Shown piece by piece: positions 43,448-54,730 of a stretch of DNA of 64,000 nucleotides. This DNA comes from Triatoma infestans (taxonomy: Eukaryota > Arthropoda > Insecta > Hemiptera > Reduviidae). The notes below the pieces were generated by a model. It had not been told where the DNA came from. It did no database searches and was given only the letters and a program-made list of their open reading frames with translations. Made by a program: the position numbers and the translations under genes. The stretch covers positions 31,998-95,997 of the forward strand of contig JAAEAF010006611.1 in NCBI GenBank assembly GCA_011037195.1, in the 5' to 3' direction. Position 1 is the stretch's first letter, and each line of letters opens with the position of its first letter.

Positions 43448-45839
43448 CTTTTAGATCTGAGTGAATACTTCCACTAGTTATTAATTGGAATACTTGGTTA
43501 AATCCGACAGTTCGAGTCCGTAAGTCCAAATCAGTTTCAGTAGCACCTTGTTGTTTAATGCCAGCTTAGATCGTGAATAGATATTTGAATTTCGGAAAAT
43601 GAAATGTGATATGTTTATAATCCGTTTGTGAGAATTCCATTAAAAGCGGTATAGTGCAATGAGACCAAAAATGTCTATTGCCCACCCCTTTTGCCCGTGC
43701 GGGATGAGATCGCTCAACTTGCACTTAAAAAGAAATCATAAAATCTGTGAAACTTCTAGGGAAGATATATCGCCATCCAACAGCTATTTGGTGACCAAGG
43801 TTTTTAAAACTTCTCTAAATGATAGCCATAGCAATCTGCCAGAAGGTGTGTTGGAATACTTTGTCTTCTCTATCAACCACAACAGAATCAGCAGGCGCTA
43901 GGTCCAGCTTGTTCAATTCTCCCCTGAGATTAAAATGAACTGTGCCCCGTGAGAAAAACTGTCAAGTATGCTTAGCCAATTTTTTGCTTTAGATTGCTGC
44001 ACACCTCTGAACATTTCCGGTAATTACAGCGCAGCCAAACATGCCAAATTTTTGGTAATATTTTATTTATTTCGAAAATTTTTCTTTATATATTTAGAAT
44101 TCACCCAGACAAAATTATAAATAAGTAAAACAAACTTCATTTGCCGTATATAAGAAAAGATTAAACGATTTTTAGTCAGTCGATATGAGGGTCCGGTTTT
44201 GTTTGCAGTGAGTGATAAAAACCAAGTAGCATTCGCCAGCTTTGGACCTTGGTTAGATAAGATTCTAAGATAGTATATTTAGATTTATAATATAAACTAA
44301 ATCGATAAATATATACTGTTAACAAAGTAATAACTAAAATTAATAGTTATTGATGGTTTAAAAACAGCCCGAAAGGGATTGTGTACTGAGAGTTGTGAGA
44401 AGCCCCATTTACACTGAACCACTTTTCGTGTAAGGTTTCCTTACCCCCAATATATACCCTTCTCTATAAAGTGAATAATATCGTTACACTTTAACTGTAC
44501 AATAACACAAACTGACTCACTAACAATTTGATAGCCATCGGCTTAAACTGGTTCCTTATTCTTGTTAGTATTGAATTCCCGGGGATACCTTTTGGTTGGG
44601 TTATTTATTTTGTTACGTACACCAGGCTGTGTAGTAAAAGTTTTTAAGTATTTACATTTCTTCTTTAGAATTTTATAATGTAAAAGCAACGCTATTTAAA
44701 AGTAATTAATTAGAAAAGTTAATCAATACTTTATCGATATAAGGTATCTTATTTCATTATCCATTTATTTGGTTTACTGATTTATTTAAACCGTGTTGTC
44801 TTCTATACTTTGCGGTCATGTTACAATGGAATACTCTCGCATATTGATTTCTTCCATCAATCTTATTTTTTTTTTTCTAAGTAAAATAATTTCCAAGATT
44901 TTTAATTTCTTAATTTATATAAAAATGAAAAAGAAATGAAGAAAAATTATCGTATGAAACACTCACATGACTTCTGATTGCTACCTTTTTTCACTATTAT
45001 TTTCATATAAATCGATAATTTTGGCAAAAACATAGTAATTAATAGAGCTATATGGTGGAAACGTTCAAATATAATATTTCTGCGATATTTTAAATCGCAG
45101 CCTAACCTTTCTTATCTCTCCCCAGGAACACCCTAAAATATATTTCTCTGGAAAAATGTTTGAAATTATAATAACAGATTTATAAATATACATAAGAAAA
45201 TATATTAAAAAAAAAAATAAAGTATTTTGGGGGAAAAAATCGGGAATAAGTTTAAAACAAATTCTTTAAATTTACGCTTTTTGTTTAATAGATTTTTCTT
45301 CATTAGTGTTTTTTTTTTTTTTTTTTTTTAACATACTAATTCCTTTCTATATTATATAATAGTTAATAGAAAAGTAATGTAAGTAAATATTTGCTAAGAT
45401 CTCTTAAGAACTAAGATAATAAAATAGGGCTTAATAAGCCTTTTCTCTTTCGCCGTAATAAGGAGAGCTCATCGGCTAGCAAATGTTTGTATTTCTCTTT
45501 AATTATTTTCTTGATAAGCCTACTTGGATTCAGCAAGCTGATAGGTAAGTTACGCTCCTATTAAAAAAAAAATAAATAAATAAATTTATTTTAAACACTC
45601 ATAAGAGTTTCTTTCACTGCAATTAATAATAAATTAATTAATTAAATTTTTCTTGAAAAATTGTTATGTTTGCTAAAGTATAGATGGGCTGGCCTTAGTT
45701 AGGTGGTAAATGTTTATACATAAATACTAGAGAAGATATTATGGGGACGTTCTCTGTTTGAACCAATAAAACTAGGAACAGCAGTTTGAATTTAAAACTT
45801 AATTGAATGATAGAGCTGAAAAAACTGTCTTAACAACAA
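43448..45839. other. No gene recognised
   Basis: An 80-residue frame at 43659-43901 (MRPKMSIAHPFCPCGMRSLN...) has a C-x-C pair and a following H-x(n)-H but no known domain; low support. The rest is AT-rich with long T-runs (45309-45329). Confidence 0.35.
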
Positions 45840-47260
45840 TTTTTTTTCGTAAAATGTTTCAAATAAAATTGATACAAATTTATCCCATGAAGTTAACATT
45901 CCAAGTTTAATGAATATCGTTGTCATTATTTTTGAGAAAATTCCCAAAAAAAAAATAAAAGTCCAAAGAGTAAAGTTGCAATTCTGGTTAAACGTTTTTC
46001 TTCAAGTTTTTAAAGTTTGGAATCTTAACAACTTTTTTACTTTCTCTTACTCCTAAGTAACAGGAAGTATTGTAATCGTATCAAATTCTCCGATATCGAG
46101 TTTTCACCGGAAATATCCATTGTGAGGTCTTCTGAGTCCAAAAAAGTGGTTTTTAACAAATGGTCTGTGTGGGTGGGTGTGTGTACTTATGTATGTGAAC
46201 AACATAGCTTGAAAACGAAAAATCGTAGAAAGTTCAAACTTGAAATTCCGTTTAGGTATCATCATGGGATCTGACACGACGTCAGTGGTCAAAATTCCTC
46301 AACCGGAAGTATCGCTTTACTAAATGCTTTTTTTCACTTTTTTGCAATTTTTTCCAAAATGGCTCCGTCGATTTTTTTTTAACTTGTTACATCAACTACA
46401 CATACAAAGAGCTACAATTTTTATTTGAAATATTTATCCGGGAAAATGCATTTAAGGGCACTTTTAGTGGAGAGGGGATGAGTGGTGGGTTGTCCTCTAA
46501 AGTGCTATTTCAGTTTATTACATAATTCTATCAGCTAAATAATATTAATTAGAATTAAATATGTTGTTGAAATCCCGAGTTTGAAGAAAAAAAAATCAAA
46601 ACACCGGAAGTGCGTTTTTACTGAAAAGTATTTTTCAGTTTTCTGATAATTTTTTTTTACTTTCATGGAATTTTCTCAAAAATGGCTCCGACAATTTTCT
46701 TCAAAACTTAATTGCCTTCATCATACAACTAAAAATACTAACAGCTACAACGTTATTTATAACATTTCTCTGGGAAAATTAATTTAATGGCACTTTTATG
46801 GTTGGGAGATGGTGAGGTTAGGTTTACCTCTTAAGTAATATTGCAGTTTACTAGACAATTCTATCATCTAAATAATATTAATTAGAATTGAATGTGTTGT
46901 TGAAATTCTGAGTTTGAAAAAATCGCATGACCGGAAGTGCATTTTTACTGAAATGTATTTTTCAGTTTTCTGATATTTTCTTCGAAAACGGCTCCAATGA
47001 TTTCTTTAAACTAGGAATGCTAACGACATATACAATGAGCTACAACATTTTTTTTAATCATTTCTCCTTTGAAGTCATTTAAAGGGGCTTTTGGGGCAGG
47101 GGTAGGGTTATTTTTTTTTTTTTTCTAATGTGCTATCATAGTTGATTATACAATTCCACCATCTAAACAAAATTAATTAGAAATAAATAGATGGTCAAAA
47201 TTCCCAATTTCCAAAAAATTAGTGAACCGATAGTGCGCTTTTACTGAACATATTATTCAC
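45840..47260 (+). repeat. Dispersed repeat, tandem array of ~300-330-base units
   Basis: The CCGGAAGT start block recurs at 46303, 46604 and 46931, and as CCGATAGT at 47227, giving spacings of 301, 327 and 296. Each unit has TTTACTGAAa...TTTTCAG, then AAAAATGGCTCCGACAATTT (or CGAAAACGGCTCCAATGATT), AGCTACAA, GGGCACTTTTA, a G-rich block, AATTCTATCATCTAAATAAT and TTAGAATTGAATGTGTTGTT. 45840-46300 is the long-form leader in which TAAACGGAAT... and ATTTCCGGTG appear in complement or in order. Confidence 0.8.
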
Positions 47261-49754
47261 TTTTCGACGAACTCCAAGGAAGGTGTAGGAAGTCTTCCTG
47301 CACTAGTTTTAACATTGGGAGCCACTATCTCTTGGAGGGGTGGGTCTGAGCCGGGATTGGCTACCCCGGTAGCCTGAAGAATGTGAGTTTGATTGAGTGT
47401 AAATAGTGTAAATATTTTTTAATTTCAGTTTAAGGATAGGAATACGAGGAATATGGAGTACTCCACCCCATATTTCAGCGGAATATTTAGCGTTTAGTTT
47501 GCAGGTTTTAATTGTACGAGTGAATTTTTCGAATGAATGTATTTATTTGAACTAAGGTGTTTTTGAATGCATGTAATTGGAAATATGAGTACGCTGCTGC
47601 AGGATTTTGCGCCAGCTTCGCTGGAAGGTTATCTTCCAGATATGATATATGGCTGATGGCGAAAGCTAATGCCAAAAAAAAAAAATAGTTCTGTTTCAAG
47701 TGCCATACTATACTAGTTGTTTTTTTTGCTCCTGGCCACTGACGCCATCTTGTATACTGCAGCACATGCTTCTTCCGGAATTCAACTTTATTACAGCTAA
47801 TTCTTACAATTGAATCTAATTTTATTGAAGACATCTCGTCACAAATACCTTCAAGAAGAGTTATTGCACTTTGCAATTAATTCTTTATCACGTTGGGACG
47901 CCAAGGCTGGTGGTTAGAATAGTTATTTGGTCATTTTCCGTCCTTACTTCACTAGCTGAGGACTTGGCAACCTTAAAGAAGCATTTTACAATATTGCATA
48001 CATTACTGTAATCATCAACTCAATTGGAACGATCCCATTTGCATCATTGACAACTTCAAGCGCAGCGTGATTCATTATTTAATCTTTTATATTAACTCAT
48101 TCAAGGAACTAGTACCAGTTGAATTTAATAGCTGAATAACACAGCCTTACTCAACAGTGGCCAGTCAGATATAGCACTGTTATCTCACTTCTCGTACCCT
48201 GGATTTTCTTTTATTAACATTGCTCTATTCTTTGTTTAGAGCTGGTCCTCCATTGATTAGAAGCTAGATTGTGGGGCTTGTTCTCGCATCCATAGCTTCA
48301 GACGCCAGTACCTAGGATTTGCACGTGATCTACATCACTCTCCAGGCTATTACCAGTGCGTTGCATAACAACGTTGCCCGCTGAAGACCCGAGGAATCGG
48401 GTTATCATTGCAATTTTCGTGTATTGACGGAAATAAATGCACAGTTTAAAAGAAAATTTTGGAACTTATTCTTATTACCATGTCCACCTGTATCCCAATC
48501 TTTAGCAAGTGGAATAATTCCCAGATACCACAAATATAAACAAAATTTATCTTTTTATGGAAGTGAATATATTTCTTATTAAATCGTAACCTCTAATGAA
48601 ATACGAATAATTGTAACCTTTGATTATATTACCTCTAGGATTTAGCCAAAACAGAATATACAATTGTTTTTATTTGCACATTAAACAAAGTTAATATTTG
48701 TTTACCATGTTGGCGAGTTTATGCTTTTTCATTAAATTTATACCTTTTCTTTTACATTGTGGAAGTTTTACATTCTGGTTGATAAAATGATTAGCATAAT
48801 GTTGAAATATATACTTGTAACTAGGAAAAAAAAAAAAAGAAAAAAAAAAATGTTGAATTTGCAATCAGGAAAAAAAAAAGAAGTTAGAAAAGCAAGGCCT
48901 AGGTATTATGCTAAAAGGTATTCGTTAACTAAGATACTGAATTTATTAAGCAAATTTTAAATAAGTTTGTGGGTAACTTTTCAGTATTTTATTTTGCAAA
49001 GAAGAAGTTAACAAAGTTGCCCCCGGGTGGGGGCGGGGAGGTATTGGTCTTTAATATACAATAGAGCTTCTAACAAGAGGTTGTTATAACAGTAAGGTTT
49101 TATTAAAATTATGAATAATATAATTATTAATAAATTTGGTATATGATTTTTTTTTTTAATAAAGAAATTGTGAATAAAAAATTCTCTTCTTTATTTTTCA
49201 AATCGTTAAACACTACGACACCTCGTTGTGGTTGGGGGCCGCAGAGCTGGAAAAAATTTCTCTGACACTATAAAAAAAAAAACTATTTTTTTCGTTTATC
49301 TTCAGTATCGCTTCTTTTTTTTTTCAACAGCTATCCATCTTTAATAATCTTTATTCTGCAAATTGTTAGCGTTTTAATCATCTTTAATTTTTTCTTTCAG
49401 GACATTTCTTATGAGAAATTTGACATAAAAATTGTATATTTTTATAAGTTTATAATATATATTTTTTTAGTTTATTTATTATATAAGCAAAAACTGTTAA
49501 ATCAGGTAACAATAATTGCAGTGTTGCTCACTGCTGATACTGTTGGCTTGAGAGTAGGAGAAGCCATCCAGCGATGACAGTCCTGACATTGTTAGGGCGC
49601 CCTGGCATCGCTAGGCCATTACCTTTTAAGCCTCCTTGTTGTATTCTGTGGCAACCTTAAGTTGGTGATGAGAGAATTGTTTTTTTTTTTTTGTGATAGT
49701 GTTTCATGAAACTTTAAGTATTTGTTTGTGATTGTGTCTGTGACGAATGGTATA
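47261..49754. other. No supported gene
   Basis: A 122-residue minus frame (47876-47508) includes CNKVEFRKKHVLQYTRWRQW and a hydrophobic middle. I recognise no family. 48050-48440 is moderately GC-richer and ends with GGAAATAAATGCACAG, a possible polyadenylation site, without a convincing frame. The 67-residue frame at 48757 is A-rich translation. Confidence 0.35.
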
Positions 49755-50873
49755 TTAACCCTTGGCGAGAAGTATGTATTTCAGCAACGTATGTGGAAGT
49801 ATAGGTCTGGAAGACCGCTATGTTAAAGGTTTCTCTTTGCAGACATTAGTGCACGAAAAATAGGCCGCCCCCCACAGGGACCTGTTTTGAATAATGAAAA
49901 CATGTTTTCACATCCCGATTTGTAAATCGACGTTAACATCAGCGCACTTATCAAAGCTTTTATCTCAAGCTCATCAGTAAGTCGAAAATTTGATTTTTGA
50001 TGGGGCTCTGCTGCGTTATGAAAGTATTCCAATTTCTTATTGGTCCACTTTACTATTTCTTTTATGATGGTGGTATCAAAAAGTAAATTCCAGATTTCCT
50101 CGCTTGATGTACATTCACCTAGAGCTTTCGCGAGTGCTAATAGGCCAGGCAAACTTTGATAATGTTGTGAGCAGGTGTTCGCTGCACGGCGCAAGGTTGT
50201 TTTGATCTCCATTCAAACCCGGACTTACCGACCAATTTTTCAGGCAGATGCTGCTGAAGTGTCGCATTAGCTAATTCAGAGCTTAGCTCTTCTTCCAGCT
50301 CGTCATTGCTTGCGCAGCTGGAGGTTTGAGATTCTTCCTCATTGCCTACATAATCTCGGTCGCCTTCAGAATCGGAAATTATATCTCCTAATATATCATC
50401 ATCTTCAGATTCCTCGACTAATTTTCGTAAATATGCCTCAATTTTCGAATTATAATCAGGATCGCTTGGATAAAAACGTATGTCTTGAGAAGCCATTTTG
50501 GTAATTATTTACAAGCCGGGCCCCAAGATATCTAGGGGAAAATGACAGTACAATAACTTAAAATAAAATAAACAAAACAACTTAAAAAAAAAAAAAAATT
50601 ACTTGAAAAGAAGTACACGGTCTGACATACGCATAAATTACTTACATAAATAGAAGTAGCGGTCTTTAATACCAGGTAGTGTTTAGGAGGTTACCAAAAA
50701 GCTCTTTAAAAAAAACAAAATTTGGTAATGTAAACTCACACCTAAACTTATGGATAACCAATAAGAAGGTACTCAAGTTCACAAAGCGGAGCGCCTTTAA
50801 GGAATGCCAACTTAATAATAGTGAGAAATATTTCTAGCGGTCTGAGAGACCTATACTTCCTGCTAAGGGTTAA
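49755..50873 (-). mobile_element. Second deleted piggyBac-type element
   Basis: TTAA at 49755-49758 and 50870-50873 bounds the element. Ends: TTAACCCTTGGCGAGAAGTA on the left and (complement) TTAACCCTTAGCAGGAAGTA on the right, both followed within 50 bases by a GTATAGGTCT...AGACCG block. The motif GCGGTCT recurs subterminally (about 49811 complement, 50658, 50838). It encodes only the transposase N-terminus. It differs in end sequence from the element at 1372, so two piggyBac lineages are present. Confidence 0.85.
49823..50496 (-). pseudogene. piggyBac transposase N-terminal region, frameshifted
   Basis: The first frame (50496-50137) starts MASQDIRFYPSDPDYNSKIE with an acidic E/D/S-rich stretch and then FEWRSKQPCAVQRTPAHNII. 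The second (50212-49823) continues TSSEEIWNLLFDTTIIKEIV, KWTNKKLEYF, DELEIKALISALMLTSIYK and RPIFRALMSAKRNL. These are the conserved N-terminal and pre-DDE segments of piggyBac transposases (the last corresponds to the RxxMSxxRF motif). A frameshift lies between 50140 and 50210. Everything after the RALMS motif is deleted, directly joining the right end. Confidence 0.8.
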
Positions 50874-50879
50874 CCTAAT

Positions 50880-51430
50880 TGACTAATCCTCAGTAACCTC
50901 CAAAAATCAATTTTTCCGGAGAAATTATTTAAATAAAAGTTATAGAGGTGTATGTGTGAACATTTCCACGTTGAAAGAAAATTGTAGCCGTTCTCAAGAA
51001 AATTTCAAAAAATTGAATAACCTATACCGTAAAGTTAGTTACATTTCCGGTTTACCGGATTTTCTTCAAATTTGGGATTATCAATGCTTCTAATGTTTAT
51101 TAATGTATAGGTAGTAAAAACCATACAGTGTACGAAGTGGAACTTTAGTGAAAAGCATAACGTTACTATTCCCATAGAATCCCACGAAAAAAAATCAATT
51201 TTCTCGGAAAATTATATCACATAAAAGTGATAGGTATTTATGTGTGCAGATAGTTTTCGATGTTAACAGAATATCGTAGGAGAAAAATCATTCAGTAAAG
51301 TCGCACTTCTGGTCGATCTATTTTTTGCCCGATATCTTCTTGTTAGATGTCAGATGTTGGTAATATCTAAACGGTTACAAAGTTTGAGTTTATTATGATT
51401 TTTTGTTTTTATTTCCTCTTAAAGTAATAG
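50880..51430. repeat. Dispersed CCGGAAGT-type repeat copies
   Basis: Two degenerate units: GTTCTCAAGAAAATTTC, GTTACATTTCCGGTTTACCG, GGAGAAATTATTTAAATAAAAG, and TCGGAAAATTATATCACATA, AAGTCGCACTTCTGGTCGAT, ATCTAAACGGTTACAAAGTT. CCCACGAAAAAAAATCAATT resembles the AAAAATCAATTTTTCCGGAG block in the first unit. Confidence 0.55.
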
Positions 51431-51452
51431 AAAGTAAAAATATAATTACAAG

Positions 51453-51703
51453 CAAAATGTTAGCTGGCTGGGGCCAAAGAATAAACAACTTTTTAACTGT
51501 AAAAGTTTATCTATCGACGTTTCGGTATCTTTAGTGACCTTCCTCAGGATCTCTCAAGAGGAGGTAGAGAGTTGAATGCTCTCCTTTCCTTTAAATTAAA
51601 TGAACATTTAACTCTCTACCTCTCCGGTGTCCGAAACGTCGATAGATTAAACTTTTAAAGTTGAAAAGGTTTTTTTCTTTGGCCACAGCCATCTAACATT
51701 TCG
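51453..51703. mobile_element. Foldback element with ~70-base inverted ends
   Basis: Left arm AAAATGTTAGCTGGCTGGGG...CTATCGACGTTTCGG (51454-51525) and right arm CCGAAACGTCGATAG...GCCATCTAACATTTCG (51631-51703) are inverted copies. A second inner pair GAGGTAGAGAGTTGAATG / CATTTAACTCTCTACCTC continues the palindrome. Only the left arm has the extra segment 51526-51558, which on the minus strand reads CTGAGGAAGGTCACTAAAGA then TACCGAAACGTCG. Confidence 0.75.
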
Positions 51704-51779
51704 TTTGTTTTATTAATAATAATGGTCAAATTTAGATATTATTTAATTTAAAAATAATGACAAATAAAAAATATTTAGT

Positions 51780-53100
51780 ATCCTAAGCGTAAGTCCGAAA
51801 AAGTGCTCAGTTAAGTCGTATTTCCTATCGAAAACTGTAATAGGTATTTCAAGCAAAAGTGATAGGTTTCTGTATGTTTGGCCAGGAGATCTAGTTTAAT
51901 GAAATCCGTTGGTGTATTTATGGATAAAGTCCCCCCAAAAAAACTGAAAACTGTTAAACCTTAAAATTCACTTCTTGTGCACTGATTTTCTTTAAACTGA
52001 ATTTTGGCATCACTTTTAATTGTAAAAATGTTGTAAGAAAATTTATTATTTATTTATGTGTAAGTAGAGCAAAATTTATTTGAATCATTGTTTCATAATC
52101 ATCTTATCACAATGATTCATACACATAATAAAATCTGTAAATATATTTTATCAAAGTCAGCATTATTATTTTGAATGTTTTAATATGAATAATGGAATTT
52201 TATTTACACTAAATTTTTTAAAAACATTTTCATTGTGGAATAATGACTTCTTTAAACGATAAATTTTTCTCTATTATCTTGTTAATTAAAACTTAACCTT
52301 ACACAATTAACACTAGATTTATTTAATTATCCAAGTTAATTTTTTAATATATTAATTTTAATTTTTAGAAATTTACCAAACAATTCGACCATCTGTACAG
52401 TTTTTAATATTGCCTTCGATCTTCTAAAAGTAGATTTTAAACAGAATCAACTAACTCCATTTCTCTACACTCAGATGACCAATGTTTACTTTTTCTTACT
52501 ACTCCTAATAAGAAGAAGTATATATTACGATCATGCCAGATTTTGGAAATTGAGTTTTCACCGGAAATACAAGTTTTTGGGGTTCCCTGCATTGAAAAAA
52601 TGTTTTTAGCGGATGGTCTGTGTGTGGTGTTTATGTGTGTTGTTTTCACAGACACAAGAAAAGTAGCCGGAATCTGCTACTTGGTATTCCGTTTAGACAT
52701 CTAGCACCGCTGCAGTCACGAATATTTTGGGCAAAATCCATGAACCGGAAGTGCGACTAAAGACGGAATGTTGTTTTTTTTTCTTCAGTTTTTCGTGAAT
52801 TTCTTGAAAACCGCACCAGCGATTTTCTTTAAATATCGTATACTATCTACATACAAATATATACGTATCACTTTTATTTGAAATATTTTTTTCCAGCAAA
52901 ATTTACTTTTTGGGGGTTCTGGGGAACGGTAGCGTTATCGTTTTCTCTAAAGTACCACTTTAGTATAATATATGGTTTAACAACCTATATAATATTAATA
53001 TACAGTAGCAAGGTTTTAAAGATAACATTTTTATCGTTAATATTTTTCTTAAAAAATTATTTTGAGATAGAGTTCTAAGGAATCTGACACAAAATTCAAA
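51780..53100. repeat. Dispersed CCGGAAGT-type repeat copies, long form
   Basis: 52480-53000 carries nearly all blocks in order: TTTTTCTTACTACTCCTAAT, GATTTTGGAAATTGAGTTTTCACCGGAAATACA-type leader (split here), TTTTTAGCGGATGGTCTGTG, GGTATTCCGTTTAGACATCT, AACCGGAAGTGCGACTAAAG, TTCTTGAAAACCGCACCAGC, GATTTTCTTTAAATATCG and GGGGAACGGTAGCGTTATCG. Frames within are not genes. Confidence 0.65.
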
Positions 53101-53354
53101 TGTGTTTGTTCAATATTATTGCCCTTTTTACATTGTAATCATTCTCTACCTGCCTCTGTTGGTAGATTGGCACTTGTCCCCCATTTATGTTTGGATAAAT
53201 GATCAAAACTTGAAATATATATATTTCTTTCACAGTTTTTCTGGTTTCATACCAGAATTTTTATTAGAAAATTACTAAGGTTGTCTATCTTTTTTTTCTT
53301 TTTTCAAACTCGGATAAGCGATGAAGACTTACTCCTAAGGCATCCTAATGTCTA

Positions 53355-53615
53355 TTATATTGTTACAGTCAGAAATTCATATAATTCAGGCAATCGGGCG
53401 TTTCGAAGAGGAGAGCTAATTTTGGGCCGAAGATAGTCCCCCCCATTTTTTCCCCCGATTTTATCCCAAATCATCCTTGATTCGTTAATAATAACGCCAA
53501 AGCTGAAGCAAGAAACAGCACCGAAAACTGTGGCGGCACCAGAATTCTCTCGCCAAATCCGAATCAACTCGCCGCCTAAAGTCCCTTTAATTTTTTTCCC
53601 GAAATTGCAAACCAT
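53355..53615 (-). CDS. Small open frame, uncharacterised (86 residues)
   Basis: ATG at 53615 sits in a good animal start context (ACAAAATGG). The frame runs uninterrupted to 53355 through a patch that is clearly GC-richer than the surrounding DNA. The peptide starts MVCNFGKKIKGTLGGELIR, has one candidate membrane segment (AATVFGAVSCFSFGVIIN, residues about 27-44) and a polar C-terminal half (LRPKISSPLRNARLPELYEF). That layout would fit a small single-pass membrane protein, but I recognise no family. The opposite strand is also partly open, and it could be a retrocopied or chance frame. No splice sites or polyadenylation signal were assigned. Confidence 0.35.
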   Translation of the reverse strand: MVCNFGKKIKGTLGGELIRIWRENSGAATVFGAVSCFSFGVIINESRMIWDKIGGKNGGDYLRPKISSPLRNARLPELYEFLTVTI

Positions 53616-54074
53616 TTTGTTCTTTTTTATTTTTTCAAAAACAAAATAAACGTAATTTTTTTTTTTTTTTTAAATATTGAGATACATTAAGCGACAAACT
53701 CATAGGTCATACATATATTAGTTACCATTAGCAAAAGTTTAGTTTATTCGGCAGAATATAGTTCATTTAGAATATTTTTTCAGCGCCCCTATAAAAGTGT
53801 CATTATATTTTCAAATAAGACACATTTTTTTCGCTTGACGGTTTTAAAATTTAATCTGCATTTAGTTAAAATTTCCAAAGCTCACAACATGTTGCAAATG
53901 AATTGATGCTATAGGGATAGTTCCTGTCTTACAACTTGTTCACTCTAAGATATATATTGCTGCGCACCATTATCTGTAGTTATCCCTTTCATGCGGGAAA
54001 CAAATAAATGATGGAATTCATCTTATTTATTTGATTGTCTAGTGATTCTTTCTAGTACAATAGTGAAAAACGTA

Positions 54075-54434
54075 CGAGGGCTGCTATTTATATTTCTGGC
54101 CTTGGTAACACTGATTGTTGCTAGGCACCAGCTGATGTTTCCAGTGCAACCTTCACATTGTTGGCACCTAATGATTTCTTTTTGTTCCCGAACATCAAGA
54201 AAAAACTACGTGGACAACGGTTTCCTACTCCTGAAGAAGCAGTTGCTGCATTCAAAACCCATGTTTTAGAAGTACCTAAATCGGAGTGGAAAAAAGTGCT
54301 TTGAAAATTGGTTCCAACGCATGCAAAAGTGTATTCATCTTCATGGGGAATATTTTGAAAAACAATAAAATCGATTTTGTCTTTAAATGCTTGTGTTTTC
54401 ATCCTTAGGCCACAAATATAAAGAGCAGCCCTCG
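54075..54434 (+). mobile_element. Deleted mariner element with intact inverted ends and TA duplication
   Basis: The ends are CGAGGGCTGCTATTTATATT (54075) and, in complement, CGAGGGCTGCTCTTTATATT (54434), about 28 bases with few mismatches, flanked by TA at 54073-54074 and 54435-54436. At 360 bases it is about a quarter of a full mariner (~1.3 kb). It keeps only the left end and the last ~70 codons of the transposase. It lies ~145 bases upstream of the candidate exon at 54578. Confidence 0.9.
54167..54368 (+). pseudogene. mariner transposase C-terminal remnant
   Basis: From 54167: PNDFFLFPNIKKKLRGQRFP, then TPEEAVAAFKTHVLEVPKSE, a one-base insertion in the AAAAAA run near 54286 (breaking W-K-K-C-F), and NWFQRMQKCIHLHGEYFEKQ to TAA 54366-54368. 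The PNDFFLFP segment would hold the last catalytic Asp of mariner DD34D (PNDF, classically SPDL...D). The first two catalytic residues are deleted. Confidence 0.85.
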
Positions 54435-54577
54435 TATTCTGAGACAAGAAGTCGCATGACTTGGTATCTAACAAGTGTGGATGTAGGCCTAATAATTTAT
54501 CTGTGCATGTTTTAACTTTTCCTATTTTGTTGTTTTTATTTATTTTAGTTTTAAATATTATCCTTATCATTTTATAG

Positions 54578-54625
54578 GGGTTGGGCCTATTGAAACAAAT
54601 TCGATGGCTGTGAAAAGAGAACCAG
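54578..54625 (+). CDS. Internal exon, candidate Rel/NF-kB (Dorsal-like) protein
   Basis: The exon lies between TTTTATAG (ending 54577) and GTAAGT (from 54626). In the frame that joins the next exon it encodes VGPIETNSMAVKREP plus one base (G of a Glu codon). The other frame has a stop, so the phase is fixed. VKRE fits the sumoylation consensus (hydrophobic-K-x-E), common in transcription-factor activation regions. Earlier exons, including any DNA-binding domain, are not visible in this window. Confidence 0.5.
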
Positions 54626-54730
54626 GTAAGTTAGAAAGTAAATGCAACAATTTCTAAGGTTTTCTTTTTTTTTTTTTTTTTTTGAAAGAATACTTATTAT
54701 TTATTGGGTTTATTATTATTTATTATCTAG

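Noticed and set aside
54121..54570. 149-residue minus-strand frame next to the candidate gene
   Set aside because: It is antisense to the mariner remnant and runs into the flank; the + strand carries recognisable transposase residues.
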